DNA of 64,000 nt from Pezicula radicicola. Its lineage: Eukaryota > Ascomycota > Leotiomycetes > Helotiales > Dermateaceae. The notes under the pieces are model-generated. The model did not search any database. It was not told the origin of the DNA and saw only the letters and a list, made by a program, of their open reading frames with translations. The DNA lies in assembly GCA_003008705.1 (NCBI GenBank), contig PDUO01000015.1, positions 439,290-503,289 of the forward strand. The letters run 5' to 3'. The position numbers were made by a program, and so were the translations under genes. Shown here in pieces: positions 1 through 10,610 of the stretch. Position 1 is the first letter of the stretch. Each line of letters starts with the position of its first letter.

Positions 1-1986
1 GAGAACCAGTAGCGATAAGAGCCTTTCCCTTAGTCCATTCGTTAATATCCTTTGGGTCGGCTTCATGGAGGCGTGTTGGATTCGAAAGGGGAAAGATGAT
101 AGGTCGGTCAACGTGAGAAGCCATTTCCTTGATAATTTCTTCGGTAAAGGCTTTTGGTTTCGTGGAAGTACCAACGAGGACATGAGGCTTGACTTCTTTT
201 ATGACAGCGAGCAGGTCATTGTGTGCCTTTCCATCCCAGTCGGAGTCTTCACGTGCATAAGTAACTTGAGCTGGGGTGAGTTTGTCACCATGGCTCTTGA
301 GAAGTAGTCCTGGTTTATCAACACACCTACTTCTAGTCAGTCTCACGAGTCTCTTCGCTTAGACAGACATAGACTCACCATATTTGTTTTGTAGCCTCCT
401 CCTTTGACTTCCCACTATCTGCAGCGATTGCATCTCTAACTTGATCTGCTATACCTGTTCCTGCAGTGCCAGATCCAAAAACCACCATTCTCATGTCTTT
501 GAGTTTCAAGTTACTAACATGAAGGCCAGCGGTCATTGCAGCCAAGGTCACACAGCCAGTTCCTTGAACATCGTCATTGAAACATGGAATTGTAGGACGA
601 TACTTGTCAAGGAGTCTGCGCGCTGAAAAAGAATTAGCTTATAATGACAAATGAACGTAGATCACTCACCATTTGGCAGGCCAAAGTCTTCAAAATGGAT
701 ATATGCTCGAGGATACAACTCTCGTGCTGACTGAACAAATTTGTCGACGAATTGATTGTATGCTTCCCCGCGGACTCGTTTCTTCTTCAAACCAAGGTAC
801 AAGGGATCACTGAGAAGCTCCTCATTGTCGGTTCCACAGTCAAGAACCACGGGTAAAGTTCGGTTTGGGTGAATGCCAGCACACAAGGTTGTCAAGACCA
901 GCTTAGCTACTGAGATTAGAATTCCACCAACACCTTGATCGCCAATACCGAGGATTTCCTCGCCATCTATATGACTTTAGCAGGTAGTTTAGAATGGTGT
1001 GGCGAGCTGTAGGACTCACCGGTAACAACGATGTAGTCGATATCTTCTGGTTCTCCCCACTGAGCCAAGTCATGGTGAACTCTATCGACATCGTCGATGT
1101 TGAGAAAACATCCTTGTGGTCTCCGAAACAAACCTGAGAACCGTTGGATTGCTTCACCTTCGGTTGGTGTATAGATGATGGAGAACATCTCCTTCAAATG
1201 GTCTTGGATCAACTAGAACTGGTTAGCAACAGGACATTTTATCTCCTCTACTCTTGAAGGCCTGGGAGTTCTCCAGTAACATTTTAGTTGAATAACAAGG
1301 GTGATAGAAGAAGATATAAGCCTAGAGAGACTGAAGGATCAGACCACCTGAAGATAGGAGCAATATTTCCTTATCCAGTCCATATACGCACTCGTATACA
1401 AGCTGACCATCCACGTGATATATATGTGCTGTCCAAGCGTAGCATGTGATCGGCATGATATCAAAGACCCAAAGAAAGGAATAGAAATTAAGTGAAAGCA
1501 AAGCAGTTTTTAATAAATTATATAAACACGAAGACTTACCCGATAATAAAGAACCTCATTCTGCTCCTTCATACTAGTCATAAAAGTATTCTTCGCCAGA
1601 TCATCCGGTCTGGTAGAATACTGATGATATGCCCTATCAACCTGCTGTTCTAGACTATGAACCTGCTGGGGCAACAAGCCCGTCAAACCAAACTTGCGTC
1701 GCTCATCGCTAGGGAAGGCAGATCCTTTGTTGAAGTAAGGCGTGTTGAGAAGAGCGGTACCGATGAGGGCACATTCTTGGGGTCCAGAGGTTGAGAGCGG
1801 GAGGTGAGAGAATTTAGGATGGGGGTGGTGGGCTTTCTTCTCTGCGGCCAACATTCTGTACTTTTTGGTGTTTGCAATTGTTGTTTGATATCTGGAAGAT
1901 AAGAGAGGGATGATGCGGGGTGCTGTCGGTAGCCAAGGCCGTTCGAGGATGGGGTGTTTTCGAAAGATGTTGCTTCGCAGGGACAT
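1..1986 (-). CDS. MAE1: NAD-type malic enzyme, mitochondrial (partial, C-terminus beyond left edge)
   Basis: Oxidative decarboxylation of malate to pyruvate, probably in the mitochondrial matrix. Five exons can be joined in frame: 1986-1540, 1212-1020, 966-670, 622-379 and 326 to the window edge. The N-terminus is basic with no early acidic residues, as in a matrix targeting peptide. Malic-enzyme hallmarks follow: MTSMKEQNEVLYYRLIQDHL across the first join, the IIYTPTEGEAIQ motif, IGDQGVGGI, the FEDFGLPNARRLL segment, CFNDDVQGTG, and a dinucleotide-binding loop VFGSGTAGTG. IFPLSNPT lies near the edge. The first intron is long for this window (about 327 nt). The remaining roughly 100 C-terminal residues lie outside the window. 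Family assignment is firm; NAD rather than NADP preference is inferred from the yeast Mae1-like layout and targeting sequence. Confidence 0.93.
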
Positions 1987-2000
1987 GCGAGGTTGGAAAT

Positions 2001-2036
2001 TGGGTAGTGGGTAGTGGGTAGTAGGTAGTAGGTAGG
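2001..2036. repeat. Short tandem repeat, (GTAGTGG/GTAGTAG)n
   Basis: About five imperfect copies of a 7-base unit lie directly upstream of the malic enzyme start codon, in its probable 5' leader or core promoter. Confidence 0.7.
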
Positions 2037-2401
2037 AGAGGATAAGAAGTCTAGAAAGAACGAGGGAGAATTACTTCATATAGAGTGGATTTTCTGAAGT
2101 TTCCTAGTCGGCAGTCCCTCCTTCTGCGTCCCGAGTGATGATGACGTTTGGGCTGCTTTAGCGAGTCTGTCAGGGGAAGCTCAAAAGCTTGATTCTACAT
2201 CAGCGAGATTAGATAGCCGCCCGAAAATACCCGAATAGCAAGTAATAACCAGAAATTCAAGATTCATATTCAAACCTTGCTAACATTGTATTGTTAAACT
2301 TGCAAATTCCATTACATTGGGTGGTTATCATGTGATGTGTCACGTGTAAGCAAGCTCTCGGAATATTTCATGTTACTCATCAATGAACGTCAGGCTCTAG
2401 A

Positions 2402-2862
2402 TAAAATTCGGTTCAAAAAGTCTTTGTGCATACCCCACTTTTACACCAAAACTCATACCTAACACTTCAAAAGTTTATAGTAAAGAAGAGATAATTAATT
2501 AAAATCTCTATACTAGACTTATTTATTCGATAGTTACCTATAATATTATATATTTATATTAAAATTATAGACTACTAGGAATTAATAATAGTGATTAGAA
2601 GTAAGAGGAGTATATAATTTACTAGTTTTACACCAAAATTCGCTTAAAAAACTACTACCCTTAATTATTTCCTATTTCCTATACTAACTATTAGATATAA
2701 TTAAAATGTAATATAGGAAAGTCTACTTTAAATATTAAAAATACTTATTAGTTAAATTTTTAGATATATTTATAGCCTAAGTGTAAGTTATATAAGTAGA
2801 TGTACAAAGTGAGTTTTGGTGTAAAAGTGGGTATGTACAAAGACTTTTTGAACCGAATTTTA
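2402..2862. mobile_element. MITE with about 52-bp terminal inverted repeats, TA-flanked
   Basis: The first about 52 bases (2402-2455) and the reverse complement of the last about 52 (2811-2862) match except for one substitution and one single-base indel. Both ends read TAAAATTCGGTTC outward, so a TA dinucleotide can be taken as target duplication, as for Tc1/mariner/pogo-type elements. The 350-base interior is very AT-rich and codes for nothing. A third, internal partial copy of the subterminal motif TTTTACACCAAAA occurs near 2627. It sits between the malic enzyme and ankyrin genes. Superfamily assignment is inference from TA ends only. Confidence 0.88.
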
Positions 2863-3064
2863 CTATACAGTCTATCTTACATGGCCAAACTTGAGATGGT
2901 GTTTCTCTCACCACATTGGCTAGAGGGTATAAGCCATGCTTCATTCTCATCTAGTCCATATCTGAAGTGACCTCACTTGAGATATCGCAATAACAAAAAC
3001 TATTACAAAGAGTATAATGCTACAGTGGTAATTCTAATGAGAATCCCCATCTCATCTAGGCTTC

Positions 3065-5942
3065 TCAATCATCTTCAAAGAAATTATTGTCCCGATATAT
3101 TGGGCTCGCGGTATCTCTTGGCACATATCCTTTCTTGACAAAGGCCCATTCCTGAAGAATAGTTGGAGCAGATACAGCTTTAGCATTGACAACAAGAGAG
3201 ATGCAAAGCATTATCTGCGCATAAAGAGACTCGTCACGCCCGGCTTTGTTTGCATATTTATGATCAAGAGTTAATATGCTGAGTTCATCATGTGTTCGGG
3301 CATGCACGTTAGCTCCAACATTGAGGAGGAATTTCGCGGCTGGCTTACGGCCTAGCTTGACGGCAATATGCAGTGCTGTTTCTCCCTGTCGATTGCGTCG
3401 ATGTATATCAGCTCCAGCTGTAAATAGTTTCGTTAAGATCCGGGTCGTTGAAGCTTCATCTTCGCCTGCGCGAGTGTGGATGATAAAAGCCATTAAAGGA
3501 GTGGTGCCATCCTTATCATAACTGTTGGGATCGACACCTGAACTAAGTAGGTTCTCGAGGTATATTTCACGCTTAGCGGCACTTCCAGACTTCGGTTCGA
3601 ACGGTTGGATTGGACCGTAGTGACTATTTGACAGATGCAGATCGAAGGATACCTCCGCTAAGCAGTGCAGGCTATTCCGGCCATTCCAGTTCTCGAATCG
3701 CGGACTCTTCTGTCCTTCTATTATGGTCCTTAACAAATCAGTATGAAATTCATATCTTTGCAAATCGTCAATTGTCTCGATAATAGCATTCTTCGTGTAA
3801 TTCTGTATATGTCCGTTTTCGTAGAGGGTTGAATTGGAGACACGAAGAGTTCGGTCATGCCCCTGCTCTTCATCTGGGTCTAACATCCCGAAATATTTCA
3901 TCTGTCCTGTGACAGTAAATCCTAGATTGTCACGCGACGTTGGCAACTTGATTCGAAGGTGTCGCAATGTCGTGCTAATTTTGAGAAAATCATGCTGAGG
4001 AATTCCGGGTCGCGTGAGCCAATGAAGACTGGTTCTTCCATGGTGGTCTTGTTGGCGGAAGTAGAAGTCCCGCTTTTTTAGTTCCGTCAATAAGGTGCAG
4101 ATATCATTCGCAAACGCGGGCTCATCGGGTCCATTACCAGCAGCATGACAGAAGCCGTGACTCTTAGGATGGATCAAGTGTAAAAAGGTCTGACCTCCAT
4201 TATTCAAAGTATGAACATTGACGGCCGACTTGACCAAGTCAATCAAAAAGTGCGGAGGTGTGGCTAAAGTCGCAGCAATGTGTAGAGCCGTGTTCCCAAA
4301 TATATCAACTCTTTCTCCACTTGGGTCTTCGTAAACCTGATACTGGATGAACTTGGGATTTAAAATACGGCTGGGGTTATACGGGCTTGTGTGTCTACAT
4401 ATCAGGCTAGCTTTGCGATACTTTTGACCTTTGTTGCATCGGCGTAAATTGTTGTTGTTGATCTGCTCCCAGCAGTACTCTGGAAATGCTCCTGGAAGCA
4501 CGACAGGATATTCGATCTTGTTTGGCAGTGGAACTTCTTCTTCTTCCAATATTGGCAAGTGTGTAGATGATGCTACTTTGCTCGGTACGCTTGATGCTGC
4601 CGATGACGTGGAGATCGTAAAATGCTCCATAAGTGAAATGATATCCTCCAAAGTAGAACTTGAATGCTTATGGGACCCTTGGGATAGGCGCCTTCTTAAG
4701 CTTGTGACATTGAGAACACTAGGTCGAGCTGCTCTGGTCTTGAGGACTGGCTGACTCCGGATATCTAACCCTTGATCCGTGGTCACGGGGTTAGTGTTGA
4801 CAACCATTGGATTGACATGATACTGAGACCTAGGCCTTTCGAATTCAAAAGAACTCAATCTTTCTATATTAGATAAATGAGAAGTACTGCTTGCTGACAG
4901 ATCATTGGGGCCTGGTAATTCACGCCCATCTGGTTCTGAAATACCAACAGTTGGCCGGAGAGAAGACTTTTGAGGTATTGGCGGTGGTAATTCTAACAGA
5001 GGAAGGTCCGAAATTGTAGGAGAGTCTAAACCTTGAGGAAGGCTATATTCAGTTGTATCATACAGAGCGACCTCTGGTCGACTTGTTGGTAAAGCAATCC
5101 TAGTTGCTTCAGACAAGACTGAGCTCTCGTGGGAATCGAACATTCCCACAAAATGATCTCGCTCCAGAGGTGGCTCGTCAGTCCCTGGCCGATCCAAGCA
5201 CATTAGGGATGCATCAAATCTAGGTGACCAGGGCCGAGTTTTCAATGGTTCAGAAGATTTCAGTGATCGAGAGCCAGGGATTTGATCTCCCTCCAGACAA
5301 AGGTCTAGCCATGACCAGAAATCGGCATGTTCAGGAGACGAGAGAGAGGTCTCTGAGTTGACGCCTGTTGATTCACCAGGAACATCGGCAGCGAAATCTT
5401 TCTCACCGACTGTTTGTCTATTCCGAGGTTTCTGGTTATGATGCCGAGCTTTGCTTGTACGCCGGAGCAGTTGAGCACTTTTACACTCGCGTAGTAGTCG
5501 AAGCCGTTCCCGAGTGATGTGCCCTTTTGATCGGATTTGGTTTGGTCGAGTTTGCAGGAGGTCTGTGAGCTGATTCTGGATGTCTCGTTTGCTAAAACTC
5601 TCTTACTATTTGGCCCAAAACGAAAAGGAATGGAGGTGCTCACCATGGCTTAAAACCATCGGCTCGTAAGACTTTCGAGATGTCGTCCACTTCCAAATTC
5701 GTCATGAGATACAACCTAACAAGTTTGCGGCGCCTTGATGGCGTCCAGCCATTTTTTGGACGCCCTATTAACTTTCTCCGTTTCTGGGGAACCTTTATTT
5801 CATGTACATCGCGAGTACGTTTGTGGTTTCTGGATGTGCCAGGCGATGGTGTACTCCTAGAAAGGGAAGACTCAGTCGAGCTGAAAATAGAGAAGTTTGC
5901 GGTGGATGGGCTCGAAATGAGCGGGCTTATGGCGGACGACAT
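3065..5942 (-). CDS. Clr5-domain ankyrin-repeat protein
   Basis: Two exons (5942-5644, 5591-3065) join across a 52-nt intron to give about 941 residues; an upstream ATG at 6083 would add 47. The N-terminal part carries a basic stretch then a Clr5-like helical domain (GWTPSRRRKLVRLYL, with DDISKVLRADGFKP up to the splice). A long Ser/Pro-rich linker follows. The C-terminal half has five or six ankyrin-type helices: GNTALHIAA, GQTFLHLI, GRTSLHWL, GRNSLHCL, GTTPLMAF, GETALHIAVKLGR and ANVHART. Clr5 domains in fungi often head ankyrin or TPR proteins, with a suggested DNA- or protein-binding role; the target is unknown. Start choice is uncertain because both ATGs are in frame. Confidence 0.85.
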
Positions 5943-7827
5943 AGTTTTAAGTCTAATATTGGGATCCTTTGGCACTCGAGATACCAATTCGATTGGAGGT
6001 ATAACTCGAGAGCGCGTAACAAGAGTTGACGATTGAGTATCACAAGGTGGATGGTTCGGCGGCTGGCGCTTCGAACACAGCACATTTGAGAGATGGGTGG
6101 GTGATGGTCATGATTTTGAGAGTGCATCCTTTGACTTGGAGAGCTCTTCATGTTGCAAAAGTAAGGCGGACGAGGACAAGGCTGACAAGGCAGAATGAGC
6201 GAGCGGGTGAAGTGCAAAAAGTCGCCTTGGTTTAGCTGGTGGGGCTGATGATAACTTCGCACCGATTCTTTCGTTGATGTGATTGGAGAATTGGACTACT
6301 CGAGTATCTTATGGTGCAGTAGGTGTGTATTCATTAACTTGAGGCTGTGACTTTAGTTCCACGAAAACCACTTGAGGCGTAGGATTCTTACCCCTCATAA
6401 CGGACTTTTTGCACTTAAAGCAGGGCAACTCACCGCCACAACCATTTTGAGCCTTGTATACGTTTCGTATTTCTGCCTGTTGCATTTCTATTTATACAGT
6501 TCCAAACTTCTTGCATTTCATCGTGAATTTTATGATCCAACAAGACGAACGCCTAATCGTCGGATTGATAAGCCATCAGCAGACAAACCAACTCCCTATT
6601 CTTGATATAATGCAGGTGAGATATAATTTTTTCAGTCAATGCATATAGCTAACGTTATCTCAAAGGCGCGTTAATGTCAACTTATCTACGTCAGGTTCCT
6701 ATTGATGTGAAGTGTTTTGACGACTAGGTACGAAGGGTACATTGGTTAGATCTGGACTTTGTCAAAACCTCGTCTAAGCCAACTACTCTGTACGTAGCTG
6801 AACCTAGATCGCTTCTTACTACCTTTTAACCTACCTACATAATTCAAACAAGGCCATAGGTATGCTTTATTCTTGTCTAGTGCGGTCTCAGCAGAAATAG
6901 CTGGATGGCAACAACAGACTTTGTCACAAGAGGCAGTTGCAACTCAAATTCCTTGCCTAGACAGAAGAGTAAGAACAGACTTTTCGCCATGGGCTTCGGG
7001 AGTACTGTGCATTGGAAAACATCAGCATGTTCTAAGGTTGAACTGGAGCCATCTTAAAGTATCTCAAGGATGAGAGAGAACGATGCTCTTGGGACATAGG
7101 GGGACACTCGTGGTCTAGATACTCTAGCATTGGAGGGTTGTGAGAGTGACAGAAAAGGTCAACTACAAGTAGTTGGCTCTCAGTTTATTTCCCTCGGGTG
7201 ATAGTCTCGGCAAGCCACATGCTATAGGTGGTCGACTAGTGCTTTGGTGAGCCCCGGCTACACAAAGCATTGAAGAACACCTATTCTTGAAGTTATTGAA
7301 ATGTAGATACGCAAGGAGCCACTCAATTGTGGATTTCTCATGAAGAGTAATTGAGTGGACTATGAAGTTTCTGAATTGATCTGGCAGCATTCTCCTACTG
7401 AAAGCATAGTCCCGAAAGACCACACTTTTCTCAAGCCCCCATTCGCCCTCGACACAAGACGCGAAGATGACGGTGGGCCTCCGAAGAGGTCTCATTGTGA
7501 TGCTGTAAAAGCTGAGTGACTGATCAAAGCGCTGCAATATATACTCACCCATGATGCATTGTTAAACTTCAAGTATGGGGTATAATATTGGCCGATGCCC
7601 ATTCACTAATGAAGCCCCAGCCAGCTTTTGTTTGAAGCTGATGGTTACCATGTGTTTAGGATGAAAAATTTGAAGCGCGAAAGTCGTGCGTGTTCGGAGG
7701 ATGTTTCTCCGGCCTCCGGACGCGCTAGCAGCGCGAAAGTTGCGCTCCATGCATGTCTTCAAAACAACTATCCTATTTCATCAATCCTCATCCCCTCTTT
7801 TTTCACAGCAGTTACGTGATCGCTAAA
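5943..7827. other. Intergenic, no convincing gene
   Basis: Upstream region shared by the minus-strand ankyrin gene and the plus-strand zinc-finger gene, so it should hold two promoters. The longest open frame, 7163-7552 minus (129 residues), has no recognisable domain and no splice context. Nothing else supported. Confidence 0.5.
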
Positions 7828-9505
7828 ATGGTAGGAAAGAAGAAGCGCAATCATCCAGACATCGAAGAGCTGCTCGCTCGACCGTGGTGTTATTACTGTA
7901 TGTATTCCGAACCCATACCCCAACCTCCTTCCAACCCTCGATTGTGCAGAGCTAACATATCTTTTAGGTGAGCGTGATTTTGATGACCTCAAGATTCTCA
8001 TCTCCCATCAAAAGGCTAAGCACTTTAAATGTGAAAGATGTGGTCGCAGATTAAATACCGCTGGAGGTATGCGACACGCGACTTATTACCTTCGACACGA
8101 CTGCTAACTTGCGTGACAGGACTGTCTGTTCATATGAATCAGGTTCACAAAGAGACCCTTTCAACTGTCGATAACTCCCTACCGAATAGACAGGGACTTG
8201 AGGTGGAAATCTTTGGTATGGAAGGAATCCCGGAAGATGTCGCACAAGCTCACAATCAACGAATAATTGCTGGCTTTTACCAGGCCGAGGCCGAGCGTCG
8301 CGCTGCTACAGGCAATCCAGGCCCCGGCGGTGCGCAACAAGGCGGTGCCACAAAGAAGCCCAAATTCGAGTCGCCTTCGGAATTGAAGAAGAGGTTGGCA
8401 GAACATAAGGCGAAAAAGGCTGAACAAGCAGCAGCTGGTAATAGTGGTGGCAATACGCCCATGGAGTACAGGGGGCAGAGTCCGATGAATCATAGCCCAG
8501 GAGCATTTGTAAGTGCCAAGATCCTAATAGCTCTTGCTCGACTCAACTAATATGATGCTGTAGAATGGCTCTCCTTACGCTCCCCCGCCTGGCAATGCGC
8601 CAGCTCCAGGATATAATTCATACTCACAAGAACCCTACGCACAACCTACACCAGCGTACCAACAGCCATATAGCCAACAGCCTCCATTTTCTGGACCTCC
8701 AGGTGCGTTTCAACAACCACAATACTCCCCACCCCAACAGTATCAGCCACAGCAATCCTTTCCTGGTGCGCCTGGCGCGCCTGGTGGATATCAGCAACCT
8801 CCTCCACCAACAACTTATCCTGGTGGCCAACAATATTCAGGATCTCCCTCCGGCTCGTTCAATGGCTACCCGCCTCCTCCAAATAATACACCACCCGGCG
8901 TAAGCGGTCTTCCATCACGGCCACCAAGTCTACCACCCGCTCCAGGATTGCCGCAACGACCATCATTCGGAGCCCCTGCGGTTCCCCCATACCAAATGCA
9001 ACAGATGCACCAAGGTCAACAAGGATCTCCACCACCGTTCTCTGGTGCGCCAGGTACTTGGGGAGGAAATGGGTGGAATGGTCAAGAACAGAACTCAGCT
9101 ATGTCATCAGCTTATTCTCCTTATCCGGCTAACTCGTCTGCGCCTGAGACCGGCGGTGGTGATGATATTGACGAGATTATCAGGATGGCAGAGGCAGGTA
9201 TCCGACCCCCGAAAAAAGGCGAGACTCCACCAGTGAGAGCCGAATCCGTCAAAGCACCCGAGATTACGGCTCCCGAGACAAAGTCTGAGGAACAAAAACC
9301 CGAAGCGACTGGCGAGAAAAAGTCAAAGAAAGATAAGCCTATGAAGATGATCTACTCAGACAATGAGGTCAGCCCGGAGGAAAAGATGGCTATGATGCCC
9401 AGGTACGCATTTGTCCCAGATGGAAAAACAGAAATATCTTTTGTCGAAGCAGCTGCTCAGCCAGGCGTTGCCGGTACTGTCGATGATCAGATTGAGAACG
9501 CATAG
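7828..9505 (+). CDS. BuGZ/ZNF207-like zinc-finger protein
   Basis: Four exons (7828-7897, 7968-8066, 8120-8508, 8564-9505) encode 499 residues. The first 70 residues hold two closely spaced zinc fingers: CYYCERDF with a following histidine pair, then CERCGRRL with HMNQVH. This N-terminal [11 protein letters not shown] plus double finger layout is that of BuGZ/ZNF207, a spindle- and spliceosome-associated, Bub3-binding protein in animals. A long Pro/Gln/Gly/Tyr-rich disordered middle follows (about residues 185-370), consistent with the phase-separating low-complexity region of BuGZ. Near the C-terminus, [19 protein letters not shown] is an acidic helical stretch in the place where a Bub3-binding GLEBS-like motif could lie, but I cannot confirm it. 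The join from exon 1 to 2 completes the CxxC pair (TAC T|GT GAG), which supports the splice. Confidence 0.85.
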
Positions 9506-10610
9506 TGGCAGGTTGTTCGACTTCTTTTCGACCCCATTTCATCTTTTCTTCTGGGTCTATCGATCAGTGCATATTTTTATCAATTCCGCTCTCCGTCGCA
9601 AAAGCCATTCGATTTCGCCTCCACTCTCGTACAGGAAATGAGGTACATATTCTGGGGGGTTGGTGCCAGCGCAGATAAAGTCTTTTTTGGCAACATTTTG
9701 CAACTCCTATACTTCTTGTATTGATTTTCCCAGCGTTCTTTTAAGGGGGTCAGCCTGCACACCTTGCATTTGGTAAGTGGGTGGTCAGCTGAGAATCATT
9801 TGGTGTGCCGGAGTTGTGGAATGTCGTATAGAGAATAGGAAGCGAGAGGACATGAGTCGGGTGAGGGTTTAGGCCCGCTTGTAAGTACCTTAAGGTTGGC
9901 GATTTCCACACCTTTCAATAACGGACTCACCCTCTTTGAGTACATGGTTCCTAGATTGAATGCTCGTTTTCAGTGTCCAGAATTTCATATATCTTGAACG
10001 TATAGAACATACTAATATTCAACTTCAACTCCCTGCTAGTTCTGTATCAACGACTAGCGAGGTTCCCCAGATTTTGCAGAAAAGTATCTTGTTTTCGCCG
10101 AGACTTTAAGTAGCATCAGTCTGAGTACGACGCTCCAATTATTCTTACTTCACAAGATCCTCCTCTTTCACCGTCTTTTGCTTTATTTCCCTAAGTTATG
10201 TGTGTTTAGAACTTTGAGTGGCCGTTCAGGCTAAATACCAGTGATTGACATATCCATACCCCGCGTCAATTTGCCGACTCCGCAATTTCCCAAGTTGTCA
10301 ACGTCCACTTTTGGTTTACAACTTACACCCAAGGTACACAGCCTCTCCCCATCTGCATGTCAGTACCAAGTCCATGTCACTCGTCTCTTTCGCTTTCGAG
10401 AAATGGGCTGTTGGATCTCATTTACCCAACTCAACCGGAAGATCATGACATTTCCCAATATCCGGTAAGCCGTTGTCAGTTTAATTTACCCCCATGGCAT
10501 TTTTTGCTTTCTTATTAGACCTGTTTATCCTCCGTTCTAAAAGTGCTCTGTTACTCTTGTTCATTCTTCTCTACGGCTCGCTGAGGTAAGACTCTTCATC
10601 AGGTGCTAGG
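9506..10610. other. 3' region of the zinc-finger gene and GH115 promoter
   Basis: No gene seen. The stretch just before the GH115 start (10500-10600) is T/C-rich as in many fungal promoters. Two possible regulator motifs are listed separately. Confidence 0.5.
10229..10264 (+). promoter_or_regulatory. Possible XlnR/Xyr1 (GGCTAAA) and CreA (GCGGGG) sites
   Basis: GGCTAAA at 10229-10235 matches the core site of the xylanase activator XlnR/Xyr1. CCCCGC at 10259-10264 is, on the minus strand, a match to the CreA repressor consensus SYGGRG. They lie about 350-380 bases before the ATG of a xylan-debranching enzyme, where such control would make sense. Motifs this short occur by chance, so function is inference. 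Confidence 0.45.

Noticed and set aside
7163..7552. 129-residue minus-strand open frame
   Set aside because: No recognisable motif; could be real but cannot be supported from sequence alone.
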